Of a stretch of DNA of 64,000 nt, positions 37,352 through 46,298 are shown piece after piece. A program made the position numbers and the translations under genes. The notes under the pieces were generated by a model. It did no database searches, was not told the origin of the DNA, and was given only the letters and a program-made list of their open reading frames with translations. The first letter of the stretch is position 1. Each line of letters starts with the position of its first letter. The stretch is from Nitrospira sp. (lineage in GTDB: Bacteria > Nitrospirota > Nitrospiria > Nitrospirales > Nitrospiraceae), in NCBI GenBank assembly GCA_024760545.1, contig CP060501.1, forward strand, positions 1,835,501 to 1,899,500. The letters are read 5' to 3'.

Positions 37352-39673
37352 CTAGAACTGACTGTACTTTGCCCTGAGCCGTTGTCGAATCACTTCTGCC
37401 GCCGTGTTGAGAACAAAGGTAGCAACAAACAGGAGCAACCCCGCCAAAAAGAGCGTGCGATACAAGGTCCCGCCGTGCGGAGCTTCAGGAATCTCCACGG
37501 CAATATTCGCGGAGAGCGTTCGAAACCCGTTGAATAGACTCCAGTCCATGATCGGTGTATTGCCGGTGGCCATCAGGACAATCATGGTTTCTCCGACAGC
37601 CCGGCCTAGCCCAATCATCAGAGCCGAGAAGATCCCCGGGCTGGCTGAGATCAGGACCAGATGCGCAAGCGTTTGCCACCGCGTCGCACCAAGCGCCAAG
37701 GAACCAGCGATGAGATTCTTGGGAACATTGGAGAGGGCTTCTTCCGAGATGCTGTAGATGATAGGAATGATCGCAAACCCCATAGCCACGCCGACCACGA
37801 TGGCATTTCGCTGGTCGTAATTTAGCCCGAGATGCGTTTCCAGCCATGGCTTATAGTGTCCACCGAACAAGAGCGATTCCCACCATGTGTTAGTCTCCAG
37901 ACACCCCCAGACTACGGCAATGATGACCGGCATCATAAGCAACGCCTCGACGCCCGGCCGGACACGATGGCGAAGGGAGGCGGGCAGCATCAAATAGAGC
38001 CCGGCAGAGGCAAGGATGGCCACAGGAATGACAAGAACCATGGCCGTCATAGCGGGAAAGTTCCGCTCCAGAACAGGGGCAAACCAGAGTCCGGCAAGAA
38101 ATCCTAGGACCACAGTTGGAAGCGCCGCCATAATTTCAATCGCGGGCTTGATCTTCGCACGGAGATTCGGATGCATGAACATCGCCGTATAAATCGCGGC
38201 CAGCACCGACAACGGGACTGCGAGTAATACCGCATAGAAGGTGCCCTTCACCGTGCCAAAGATAAGAGGGGTCAAGCTGAACTTTGGCTCAAAGTCGTCG
38301 GATCCGCTCGATGACTGCCATACAAGCGCCGGCCGATCATATCCTTCATACCAGACCGGAGAAAACAAGGTTCGCCATGTGATCTCTGGATGGAGATTAC
38401 GGATCTGGTACTGAACCAGCCGATCATTCTCGGACAGGCTGACGAGTCCGTCCGCTTTCGGGGAAAAATAGGTATTGCGAAGCAGCCCCTGTTGCGGAGT
38501 AAGAGTCAGCAACGTTTGTTCAGACGTCGAATGATGCAGCCGGATTTCCCCTCCGGCATCGGTAGTAATAAAGCCTTTGTCACGCTGGGAAATCGTAATG
38601 TCAGTGACTGGACCCGACTGAGAGGCGAACCGATGGATCATTCTCATATGGGTGGTGTTCGTTCCAGGGTGTTCCCGCACCGGTGTCCACACGGCAATCT
38701 TCCCTGACGCGTTGCCGACAACAAGACTTCGATCCCCCATCAAGTAGGCAAGTGCGGTAATCGCTTCGCCTTTCTCGGAAGCCTGAGTTGTCTCTACCAC
38801 AACAGGATGAGCAGGTTCCCGAATATCGAGCTGATATAATCTCCCCTCTTCGGTTCCCACCGAAAGGATTTCAGCGCGACTCCCGAGCGTGAAGGCCGTG
38901 ATTCGACCGGGTATACTGGATGTTAGGTCGACCTGCGTGATCGACGACTCGCTGGTTCCATCAGGGCGTGATGTGCTCCGGCTCGTGGTCAGCCAGAGAT
39001 GTAGGTCTTCCAGGAGCGCGACGATTCGAGCATCGGATTCCGTGCTCTGATAGGCCAGTTTTGTGATCGCTTGTGGAACCGGTGCGGCAAGAACCGGAGC
39101 CATGACGGTGACTACCGGGGAGATCGAGCGTTCGTTACCCATAAATTCGTGAACGAATTCGATCGCCACCGGAATGACCTGCCCATCCCCTGTGCCCATA
39201 GCCAGATTGTGCCCTTTCCCGAAGGCACGCGCTAATGCTGTAACAGACGCATCTGGCAGCAAGGCACGCGACGGAAACTTTGACGACGTATGAGCCGTCC
39301 CTCCTAAGAAGACAAAATCAAGAGAATCACCGCGTAGCACATAGGCGACCTCTTGCTGTTCATCGATTCCAATGATGGCGACAGAAAACGAGCGATCTAA
39401 AGGTGAGAGGGAAATCGGCTCAGACAATGTTGCGCGGGTTGGCTGAAAAAGCGGGATGACTTCCTTGACCAGAAACACACACATCCCGAGAATACAAAGG
39501 ATAATGCCGATGCCGCCGGCTTTGATGATGAAGCCCGTAAGCCGATCCGTGATGGTCCTGATCCGGCGGCGGCTGATCACTCCGCCGACGAGGGCAGGGG
39601 TGGGAAAAGATCCCCCGCTCATCGATGGTTCCCCTTGAACCGCAGGTATCGGAGTAAATGGCGGCACTTTCAT
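37352..39673 (-). CDS. pstC: Phosphate ABC transporter permease PstC with large periplasmic domain
   Basis: A 773-aa permease. After a cytoplasmic head and a first membrane segment (about 55-75) comes a large soluble region of about 370 residues containing beta-propeller-like repeats (ITALAYLMGDRSLVVGNASG, then VTDITISQRDKGFITTDAGG, each followed by a K/R-I-x-V/L-W/H strand). The C-terminal 290 residues are the normal PstC membrane domain with EEALSNVPKNLIAGSLALGA as coupling motif and the final GLLLFVATFVLN. ATG 39673 follows AGGAT; a longer in-frame start (39727) is rejected because its extra residues are Arg-rich and not conserved-looking. The extra domain could gate or sense phosphate in the periplasm. 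Confidence 0.9.
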   Translation of the reverse strand: MKVPPFTPIPAVQGEPSMSGGSFPTPALVGGVISRRRIRTITDRLTGFIIKAGGIGIILCILGMCVFLVKEVIPLFQPTRATLSEPISLSPLDRSFSVAIIGIDEQQEVAYVLRGDSLDFVFLGGTAHTSSKFPSRALLPDASVTALARAFGKGHNLAMGTGDGQVIPVAIEFVHEFMGNERSISPVVTVMAPVLAAPVPQAITKLAYQSTESDARIVALLEDLHLWLTTSRSTSRPDGTSESSITQVDLTSSIPGRITAFTLGSRAEILSVGTEEGRLYQLDIREPAHPVVVETTQASEKGEAITALAYLMGDRSLVVGNASGKIAVWTPVREHPGTNTTHMRMIHRFASQSGPVTDITISQRDKGFITTDAGGEIRLHHSTSEQTLLTLTPQQGLLRNTYFSPKADGLVSLSENDRLVQYQIRNLHPEITWRTLFSPVWYEGYDRPALVWQSSSGSDDFEPKFSLTPLIFGTVKGTFYAVLLAVPLSVLAAIYTAMFMHPNLRAKIKPAIEIMAALPTVVLGFLAGLWFAPVLERNFPAMTAMVLVIPVAILASAGLYLMLPASLRHRVRPGVEALLMMPVIIAVVWGCLETNTWWESLLFGGHYKPWLETHLGLNYDQRNAIVVGVAMGFAIIPIIYSISEEALSNVPKNLIAGSLALGATRWQTLAHLVLISASPGIFSALMIGLGRAVGETMIVLMATGNTPIMDWSLFNGFRTLSANIAVEIPEAPHGGTLYRTLFLAGLLLFVATFVLNTAAEVIRQRLRAKYSQF

Positions 39674-39796
39674 ATCCTGACTGCGACTCCTCTCCCCGAT
39701 ACGGCCGCATTGCCATCTGTCCTGCATTTCTCACAGGGGAGTGAGCGATCATGTGCCCTTCACGATGACCATATTCCTGACAGCTTGGCGTGAAAC

Positions 39797-40789
39797 CTAT
39801 TCGACTTTCGGCAATTCCTTTTCGATCATGGCCTGAGGGAGCGGAAAGAAGCCATCCTTGATCACGATGGCTTGTCCTTCTTTGCTATAGATAAACTTGA
39901 TAAACTCCCGCACGAGTGGATCGAGCGGTTTGTTCGGCGCTTTGTTCACGTAGATCAATAGATGCCGCCAGAGGGGATATGAACCATTCATGGCGTTTTC
40001 CTGCGTAGGGGCAATAAAGGGCCCCCCTTCTTTTTCGGCCAATGAAAGGACCCGCACACCGGACGTCAAATAGCCGATACCGCTGTAGCCGATGCCTGCA
40101 GGATCCTCCGTGATACCCTGCACGACGGAGGCGGACCCTGGTTGTTCCTTGACCTCATCCTTATAGTCGCCGTTTTTCAGCGCATACTCTTTGAAAAACC
40201 CGTAGGTGCCGGATGCCGAGTTGCGGCCATAGATGCTGATCGGCAATGCCGCCACTTCGCCTGTAACACCAAGCTGAGTCCATCGTTCCAGGTTTTCCTG
40301 TGCGCCGCGTCGACGCGTCTTGGAAAAGATCCCATCAATTTGCGCCATCGTGAGTCCCTGAACCGAGTTGTCTTTGTTGACGTAGACTGCTAGCGCATCG
40401 ATGGCGACGGGAAAAGCGGTGGGCTTATATCTGAACTTTCTTTCAAAGGCATCGACCTCGGTATTTTTCATCGTTCGGGACATCGGCCCCAGTAGAGCCG
40501 TTCCTTCGATTAGGGCCGGAGGGGCTGTGCTCGATCCCTTGCCTTCGATTTGGATTTTGACCTGAGGATATTGTTTGCGAAAACCTTCGGCCCAGAGCGT
40601 CATCAGGTTATTGAGCGTGTCCGAACCGATACTGTTGACATTCCCTGATACCCCGCTGACTTTGACATAGCCTTTTAAGGCCGAGTCCAGCACGATGGCA
40701 TCATCGGCATAGACCGATGGGATGACGGAAGCAAGAGCCCCAAGGAGGGCGAAACACGATAAGCCAGACTTGGCAGCTGATATATTCAT
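39797..40789 (-). CDS. pstS: Phosphate-binding protein PstS
   Basis: The periplasmic phosphate receptor, 330 aa. ATG 40789 has AAAGGA at 6 bp; the frame extends to 40840 but upstream ATGs lack a ribosome site. A signal peptide (cleavage near VYADD) precedes the mature chain, with phosphate loops VSGNVNSIGSDTLNNL, EGKGSSTAPPAL and GRNSASGTYGFF plus GPMSRTMKNTE. It heads the pst operon. A four-unit PHO-box-like array ends 39 bp upstream, with TATTGT as a plausible -10 at 40819-40814. Confidence 0.94.
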   Translation of the reverse strand: MNISAAKSGLSCFALLGALASVIPSVYADDAIVLDSALKGYVKVSGVSGNVNSIGSDTLNNLMTLWAEGFRKQYPQVKIQIEGKGSSTAPPALIEGTALLGPMSRTMKNTEVDAFERKFRYKPTAFPVAIDALAVYVNKDNSVQGLTMAQIDGIFSKTRRRGAQENLERWTQLGVTGEVAALPISIYGRNSASGTYGFFKEYALKNGDYKDEVKEQPGSASVVQGITEDPAGIGYSGIGYLTSGVRVLSLAEKEGGPFIAPTQENAMNGSYPLWRHLLIYVNKAPNKPLDPLVREFIKFIYSKEGQAIVIKDGFFPLPQAMIEKELPKVE

Positions 40790-40828
40790 AGACAGTCCTT
40801 TCATAGTCTCTACACAATAGTCTCGTTC

Positions 40829-40868
40829 TGTTATCAGCACGTTACCGCAGTGTTACAGGCGTGTTACG
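40829..40868 (-). promoter_or_regulatory. Candidate PHO box array of pstS (four units, 11-bp period)
   Basis: On the plus strand units TGTTATC, CGTTACC, TGTTACA and TGTTACG start at 40829, 40840, 40851 and 40862, exactly 11 bp apart; on the pstS strand they read GATAACA/GGTAACG/TGTAACA/CGTAACA. Seven-base direct repeats with 4-bp spacers and an 11-bp period are the hallmark of PhoB/PhoP sites. A -10-like TATTGT begins 9 bp after the array on the pstS strand, as in activated pho promoters. Confidence 0.7.
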
Positions 40869-40944
40869 TCCTGCCTGGTTCAGGTCCTCCGCCGCTCTTT
40901 TCTCGGACAGACCGCTTGCCACCCAATGCTGAATCGACCATTTG

Positions 40945-42300
40945 TCAAAAATTCCACTGCAGCTGCGTACGGACAATATCTCCCTCCCGGATCAGATAGG
41001 GCGCAGTTTGTGTATCCGTGCGCCTAGTCCTGGCGTACGCAATCGTGAACTCTAAGGCCCTGGCAAGTTGGTATTCCACGCCAATTTCCCATTCCCGGAC
41101 GACATTGAAGGGTGCATTGGTTCGATGCTTCTTCCCCCCGTCGTATTCTTGCCAACGCACATACGGTATGATGGTCATCCACTTATAGTCCCACTTGTAC
41201 ATGGCCTGGACGTAGCCTCCCTGGATGTTGCCATCTACAATGGCTGTTTGCGTGGCGTTCAACTGAGGACCGTGGCCCCAGTTCCATTCGGCTTGGAGGC
41301 CGAATGGTTGAGGATACAGAATAAAATGCACACCGACTCGTTCATCAAGGTAATTGCCCTTATTTTCAACTTGGGGTATACCCCCGGGAAGGTTGGTCCC
41401 TGAAAGAGTCCCAATATTCGCAGCCCCGACATTGAACGATCCACGGTATGCATCGACTCCAAACTCCACAATCTGCCCATACGGCAATTCAAGGGGATAG
41501 GTAGAATGCAGGACGATATGTTTATTGTCATTTCGTTCCGAAATATTGATGGTTTGGCCGTTATAGACCCCAACGCCCAATATGCCGTAGTCTCCAGATC
41601 CTTTCAGACCTGAATCGACCAGTCTCCGGAATAGTTTTCTCGTCTCAGCGGGTGTGTAGTAGATAAAAAACCCAAGGTCGCGTTCGCCATTCACCGCACT
41701 ATTGATGCCATCGCTTCGGTCCAAGGCAATTCGTTGTTGACTAGATTGAAGAGTTTCCCACCCGAACGGAACCTTTGATAATCCGGCTCGAATACGCAAT
41801 TCCTTTTCCGCGAAGAATAGGAAAGGCACGGGCAAAAAGATGTCGGTATAGGCATCGCGGAGTTGGACAAAGTTATTATTCGCATCGGTGTTTGTCGTGC
41901 CTGGAACAACGGTTGCAAATTCGGGTTGCAAATAAAAGGACAGCCAATCCGTGATGTCCCCTGAAAAGATCAGGCGGGCGCGGCGGAAATTGAAGCCCGT
42001 ATTATCCTTTATCGTGCTATCGTACTCGCTCCGTATGGATTTGTCTCCGGGCAGGTACGTATAACGAAACTGCAAATAGCCTCGTATACTGATCTTGTCG
42101 AACCATTTCTTAATCGTTGCTCGGTCTTGAATGATCGCTTCTTTTTTTTCCTCATCGGCTTTCAGCTTGAGCCATTCTTCTTTCGTGATCTGGCCTTTCT
42201 CGTACAGGAGATCCTCAATAGCGGCTTGTGCCACATTGGCCTGAACGATCCCGGCGAGACTAATTACACACACCGTAACTGCGAACCACCATCTCTTCAT
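40945..42300 (-). CDS. Phosphate-selective porin (OprP/OprO type)
   Basis: A 451-aa outer-membrane porin. ATG 42300 (GAGGAGG upstream) opens a signal peptide with cleavage near AQAAI. A short helix follows (IEDLLYEKGQITKEEWLKLK) and then a beta-barrel with alternating aromatic strands, the OprP-type SIRGYLQFRY and FNFRRARLIFSGDITDWLSFYLQPEF motifs, and a terminal aromatic residue (QLQWNF). Family knowledge plus the neighbouring pst operon support phosphate or polyphosphate uptake. It shares its ITKEEWL helix with the porin at 44122-45684. A PHO-like repeat lies upstream. Confidence 0.88.
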   Translation of the reverse strand: MKRWWFAVTVCVISLAGIVQANVAQAAIEDLLYEKGQITKEEWLKLKADEEKKEAIIQDRATIKKWFDKISIRGYLQFRYTYLPGDKSIRSEYDSTIKDNTGFNFRRARLIFSGDITDWLSFYLQPEFATVVPGTTNTDANNNFVQLRDAYTDIFLPVPFLFFAEKELRIRAGLSKVPFGWETLQSSQQRIALDRSDGINSAVNGERDLGFFIYYTPAETRKLFRRLVDSGLKGSGDYGILGVGVYNGQTINISERNDNKHIVLHSTYPLELPYGQIVEFGVDAYRGSFNVGAANIGTLSGTNLPGGIPQVENKGNYLDERVGVHFILYPQPFGLQAEWNWGHGPQLNATQTAIVDGNIQGGYVQAMYKWDYKWMTIIPYVRWQEYDGGKKHRTNAPFNVVREWEIGVEYQLARALEFTIAYARTRRTDTQTAPYLIREGDIVRTQLQWNF

Positions 42301-42398
42301 TAAACTTCCTCCTCTCGGTTTTCGGCGCATATTCGCACTGTGCATGGAGTGCGATTGTGAACACGGCGCCGAGATATAGAGGGCCCCGATTAAGATGG

Positions 42399-42437
42399 CG
42401 ATACGGAATTGTTAATGATTTGTTAAATGATTTGGTT
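42399..42437 (-). promoter_or_regulatory. Candidate PHO box array of the OprP-like porin
   Basis: Plus-strand units CGATACG, TGTTAAT, TGTTAAA and TTGGTT begin at 42399, 42410, 42421 and 42432, again 11 bp apart; the two central units are strongest. The orientation relative to the gene is the same as at pstS. The array lies about 100 bp upstream of the porin start. Confidence 0.55.
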
Positions 42438-42548
42438 GGTTGGAGCGCAGCGGGAAGCTGTTTTGACACACTGATTCATCCTGACACCTAAGAGAAAAAA
42501 GTAGGTATGTGAAGTCTCGGTCCTGTAGACAGAAAAGCCAAAAGCGAG

Positions 42549-43502
42549 CTATTGAGCAGGGACGGTTTTGAGAGGTTTTCTCTTAGGTGTCGGCTGGGGT
42601 GGTTCGCGACGTAGCTGTTTTAACTGTTCTTGTAACTGTTCCATACGTGCGTCTTGCTTATCCAGCCGATCCCGAAGCTCTTGATTGGTACTGGAAAGCT
42701 CTTGAACTTGATGCTGGAGGTCTTCCGAGGACGTACGACCTTGACCACTTTCTGTTGCTGTTGCCACAGGTGTGAGAACTGGCAAACCCGCGCGCTCCTG
42801 ATTTGAAGGTGAGCTTGGGACTTTCTCCTTCTGTGCCAAGACTTCATTGACATTCAATGAAAGGTGGACCATCTCAAATGGCGCCCATCGTGGCTCCTCG
42901 AGATCCGGTACCATTGCTACTTGAGCTGGAGCCATCACCGAAAGTTTCATCCCCTTGGTGTCTCGGATATCCCGCACTTCGCCCCCACCTGAGTCTGTCC
43001 GAATAATCGAGGAATGGTCTGTCACGACGACATGGAGATAGCGTCCGCGAAAAAACAGAAAGCCTATCGTTCTATCTTCGCTATAGATTACATCGGGCTT
43101 TGGCAACGAAAACGACACTCGTTCATCGGGTTTCGCCTCTCGGAAGGCCGACACCAGATGCCCCGAGATCGCCGATAACTCCTTGGGGGTGAAGAGAGGG
43201 ACAGGTTGCGGTCTTGTCACGAGGCCGACGAGGGTTCCGCTATAGCCGCTGACTTGAATATACTGGAGAAGTAATTCCATGCTTTTTGGAGTTATATCCA
43301 TCGGATGGTGATTTAACACTGGTTGAGATGAACGGGCGACTGTAGGATCGGTCTCCAGCCCAATGCGAATACCTTCTCGGTCATACACCGATCGTCCTTG
43401 GCTCAAGATGCTGCAACCAGTGATGTTGACAAAAACACAAAGAGCCATCCCCGCAAACAATGTCAGTGCGACGCCACGCTTAACGGGGATTGGGTTTGTC
43501 AT
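42549..43502 (-). CDS. Lipoprotein of an unrecognised family, coiled-coil tail (paralogue of 46938-47648)
   Basis: A 317-aa lipoprotein: ATG 43502, a hydrophobic signal segment and lipobox ITGC near residue 31. The N-terminal 220 residues form a domain with IGLETDP, DITPKSMELLLQYIQ, FTPKELSAISGHLVSAFREA and VIYSEDRTIGFLFFRGRYLH. The end is a Gln/Glu-rich coiled coil (LQHQVQELSSTNQELRDRLD) and a basic Pro-rich tail that could bind peptidoglycan. The same domain order is seen in the product of 46938-47648, so they are paralogues. It lies last in the porin-Slp group. Function unknown. Confidence 0.7.
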   Translation of the reverse strand: MTNPIPVKRGVALTLFAGMALCVFVNITGCSILSQGRSVYDREGIRIGLETDPTVARSSQPVLNHHPMDITPKSMELLLQYIQVSGYSGTLVGLVTRPQPVPLFTPKELSAISGHLVSAFREAKPDERVSFSLPKPDVIYSEDRTIGFLFFRGRYLHVVVTDHSSIIRTDSGGGEVRDIRDTKGMKLSVMAPAQVAMVPDLEEPRWAPFEMVHLSLNVNEVLAQKEKVPSSPSNQERAGLPVLTPVATATESGQGRTSSEDLQHQVQELSSTNQELRDRLDKQDARMEQLQEQLKQLRREPPQPTPKRKPLKTVPAQ

Positions 43503-43550
43503 CTTGTCGACGTTAAGGAAGGACTCCATGCCCCCTCTGTGGTGCTGCTC

Positions 43551-44084
43551 TTACGGAGTTGATGCGTTTGCACAGACCGTTTCTTGCTTGAGGGTGACGT
43601 ATCCTGCTTCGTAGTAAGGAAAGTCTGAGATCTCTCGTCCCTGTGTATTCCAGAAATGAAGACATTGGGCAGCAACGACCGGAAAGCTGCGGGAAAGATT
43701 CTTGACGGTGAAGACTTTCCACGGACGAGTCACCCCTACAACGATCACTCGATTGCCCGGTTGGAGATTCGGCAGCTCGATTGTTCCCTGATAGACGATG
43801 ACAAATTCCCCGTTGTTTTCCCCATTATCCTTTGGACCGTAGGCCGGATGGTCGACGATGGGCAACTGAGAGACGACGATAATCACCGTGTCATCGGAAG
43901 ATTGAGCACGCACAATCCGCCCGCCGAGTTGAACTTTTTTAGATGCCGATCCATCGTGCCACAGGGCAAAATCAAAATGGAAATCCACGCCTTCCGTTGT
44001 CTTGGGCGGAAACACATGATGGGAAGGCGCGCAGGCGCTCACCATAGCCAAAGATAGGATCAGAAGCCCACTACAAATTTTCAC
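43551..44084 (-). CDS. Slp-family outer-membrane lipoprotein
   Basis: A 177-aa lipoprotein. GTG 44084 is chosen since GAGGAGGT precedes it at about 5 bp; an in-frame ATG at 44111 has no site. The signal ends at a VSAC lipobox. The mature part shows the Slp pattern: VFPPKTTEGVDF, VQLGGRIVRAQSSDDTVIIV, VSQLPIVDHPAYGP, NNGEFVIVYQG, PGNRVIVVGVTR and the late QCLHFWN. E. coli Slp is induced by starvation and stationary phase; its molecular role is unknown. Here it sits 37 bp behind a porin gene and 48 bp before a paralogous lipoprotein. Confidence 0.78.
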   Translation of the reverse strand: MKICSGLLILSLAMVSACAPSHHVFPPKTTEGVDFHFDFALWHDGSASKKVQLGGRIVRAQSSDDTVIIVVSQLPIVDHPAYGPKDNGENNGEFVIVYQGTIELPNLQPGNRVIVVGVTRPWKVFTVKNLSRSFPVVAAQCLHFWNTQGREISDFPYYEAGYVTLKQETVCANASTP

Positions 44085-44121
44085 ATTCACCTCCTCACGC
44101 CGTTCCATCATGCATCGTCAA

Positions 44122-45684
44122 CTACATATATCGCAACTGCCACTGCAGGAAGAATGCGTTTTGTGCAAATGGGTCCGTAGCGGCATTGAGCGCCACACCC
44201 GGCCCCAATCCTGAATGGTGTCGGAACTCATAGTTGAACTGGATTTTGGACTGCATTTTTGGCGGGAAATTTTCAAAATAATACGTCAAGCCGACGATTT
44301 GTCTGGTATAGAGATCGTTCGACAGTCTGGTATTCGGATCGAACTGCTCATACATATAGACCGGCTCAAAGTTTTCGAGTGGCCCTTCCGTAAAGAGATA
44401 CTTTGCCAGGACATACCATGTGCGTCGATTTGCCCCAGGCGCGCCGGAGCCACCGCAGGTGTCAAGACAATCTCCGTTGGCAGCCGTACCCACCGTGGTG
44501 GGATTCGAGCCGTCATGCCCTTGCCAATATTCTCCATAGACCATGAAGCCAGGCAAAAACTTCGGGTTGTAACGAAAATCCACCCCATAGCGGTCAAAGT
44601 GGCCTTTGCCACGACCATTAATGAATGTTCCGGCATTGTTTGACGTCCCCTGAATCATGGTGAAACTAACAAACGAGACATCGTCGCCAAAAAGCCGGAT
44701 GCGGGTGTACACGGCCTTCGGTTGATTGGCCCCGCCGATCCCGGACGTGTTACTGACTATGCCGTTGGCTTGAAAGTTATTGTTGTTCATGACACCGACC
44801 ACGTATTCGAGGCGATTCAGGACTTTGCCTCGAACATCGACGAAGTAATCACGTTCTTGAAGGAACTCGATCGCCCCGCCCGTGCCATTCCTATTTTGAC
44901 CTGGTCCACCACCGCCTCCCACTCCATTCAAATAGGGAGAACTAATGATATCGCGCAAACCGCCTGATGTTTCAGTAAAGATACCGAAGGGCATGCGGAA
45001 GACCCCCATCCTGATGATATTGAGATTGGGCGCCCAAGATTGAACCGGCCGAACATCAATATAGGCCTCGCGAAAGAAGGTCGCGACGGTCGGATTGGAC
45101 GTGCCAGATAAGGGTGTGTTGTTCGTCAAATTCGTACTTTGAAACTCCATCAACATATGCCAGCGCGGAAGATAGTCGCTCAGTTTTCCCCACAAAACCA
45201 GCTCGGCGCGGCGAATAGACAAGCTGTCCTGACTTCTTCCTTCGGGAACATTGGCGTTGACGTGTCCATACAGAAATTGTAACGCATTCAGACCGATATT
45301 GACCTTATCCCGCAGAATCGGAAGAACTTCGGTTCTGCTCTTCCAATCTTCCAAGTTGTCCAGTCGTCGTGTTTGGTGTACAGCCTGATATTCTTGCTCT
45401 GATCGAATCCGGAGCCACTCTTCCTTGGTGATGGAGCCCTTCTGAAGGAGAAGATCTTCCAGAGATATTCGACCCGGTGTGGCTTGGCTAGCCGGTGATG
45501 ATCCTTGCTTCTCAGACGGTGAATCGGTCTGTTGTGCCGTGACTATTGGGTTCTGCGATGGTTTCTGACTGGTTGAAGTCTCCTGAGCCAATAGAGGTTG
45601 CTGTACCAGCGCGATCGATGTAGCCATAAATATTGTCACAAGGATCATTTGGGCATTACCCGCTGTACCATACAAACTTCTCAT
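44122..45684 (-). CDS. Second outer-membrane porin, phosphate-porin related
   Basis: A 520-aa barrel protein. ATG 45684 has AGGAGG at 7 bp; a signal peptide ends near LLAQE. A Ser/Gln/Pro-rich linker (35-75) leads to the helix LEDLLLQKGSITKEEWLRIR, shared with the OprP-like porin, then beta strands (NIGLNALQFLYGHVNANVPE, RRAELVLWGKLSDYLPRWHM, MGVFRMPFGIFTETSGG) and a terminal aromatic strand (FFLQWQLRYM). The substrate is not readable. Its place within the PHO-box region suggests a phosphorus-related ligand. It is followed by the Slp and lipoprotein genes in one probable operon. Confidence 0.82.
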   Translation of the reverse strand: MRSLYGTAGNAQMILVTIFMATSIALVQQPLLAQETSTSQKPSQNPIVTAQQTDSPSEKQGSSPASQATPGRISLEDLLLQKGSITKEEWLRIRSEQEYQAVHQTRRLDNLEDWKSRTEVLPILRDKVNIGLNALQFLYGHVNANVPEGRSQDSLSIRRAELVLWGKLSDYLPRWHMLMEFQSTNLTNNTPLSGTSNPTVATFFREAYIDVRPVQSWAPNLNIIRMGVFRMPFGIFTETSGGLRDIISSPYLNGVGGGGGPGQNRNGTGGAIEFLQERDYFVDVRGKVLNRLEYVVGVMNNNNFQANGIVSNTSGIGGANQPKAVYTRIRLFGDDVSFVSFTMIQGTSNNAGTFINGRGKGHFDRYGVDFRYNPKFLPGFMVYGEYWQGHDGSNPTTVGTAANGDCLDTCGGSGAPGANRRTWYVLAKYLFTEGPLENFEPVYMYEQFDPNTRLSNDLYTRQIVGLTYYFENFPPKMQSKIQFNYEFRHHSGLGPGVALNAATDPFAQNAFFLQWQLRYM

Positions 45685-45872
45685 GCAAGATCCTCCTGCT
45701 CATAATTCTATATAGGGTTGAATCCAGGTTTGTCTTGTGAGGGGATGGGCATCTCTGCATTGACTGCAGTTGCCCGCGGAAAACACCCAAGGTAATCGCT
45801 CCGTCCTGAGCTTGGGCGAGTACGAATAGAAAACATCGCAACCGTATCGCCCCCACCGGTATCGCGGTCGGC

Positions 45873-46298
45873 TCATATGCCATGTTGAGTGAGGACTTCC
45901 TTCGCTTCGGAATGAGAGAGCTGATGCAGTGCGTCAATCAGTTGGAAGCTGGAGGTCTGATCATCTATCACCACGATCTTACCGGTCTTATTGAACGGTG
46001 GCTGCAGAAACTCCGTGACGGCTGTGAACCTTCTTTTTCCCGCATCAACGGTGATCTTCTGCTGGAATCTTTGAAATTCTGCGATCAGGCGAATGGCAAG
46101 TGAGTACAGTGCTTCTGAACTCTGAATTGTGAAGGCACCGCTGACCTGCTTCTTCGAAGTATGTTGAGCCAGTGTCGAAACGTCGTTTACGGTAGCCAAG
46201 GGGTCAGCGTCTTCCGCTGAAGAGTGTTCAGCCAAAAAGACAAGGTGAAGTAAAGAGAGTAGAACGAACACAACCGTCTTCTTAGAGGATGAAATCAT
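45873..46298 (-). CDS. Small exported protein of unknown function
   Basis: A 141-aa product. ATG 46298 is preferred over the frame's far start at 46445 because it opens a good signal peptide (MISSSKKTVVFVLLSLLHLV, cleavage near SSAED). The mature part (QVSGAFTIQSSEALYSLAIR, DAGKRRFTAVTEFLQPPF, GKIVVIDDQTSSFQLIDALH) is of mixed alpha/beta type, and no family is recognised. It is the first gene downstream of the five-unit repeat at 46461-46512 and precedes the second porin by 188 bp. Confidence 0.6.
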   Translation of the reverse strand: MISSSKKTVVFVLLSLLHLVFLAEHSSAEDADPLATVNDVSTLAQHTSKKQVSGAFTIQSSEALYSLAIRLIAEFQRFQQKITVDAGKRRFTAVTEFLQPPFNKTGKIVVIDDQTSSFQLIDALHQLSHSEAKEVLTQHGI

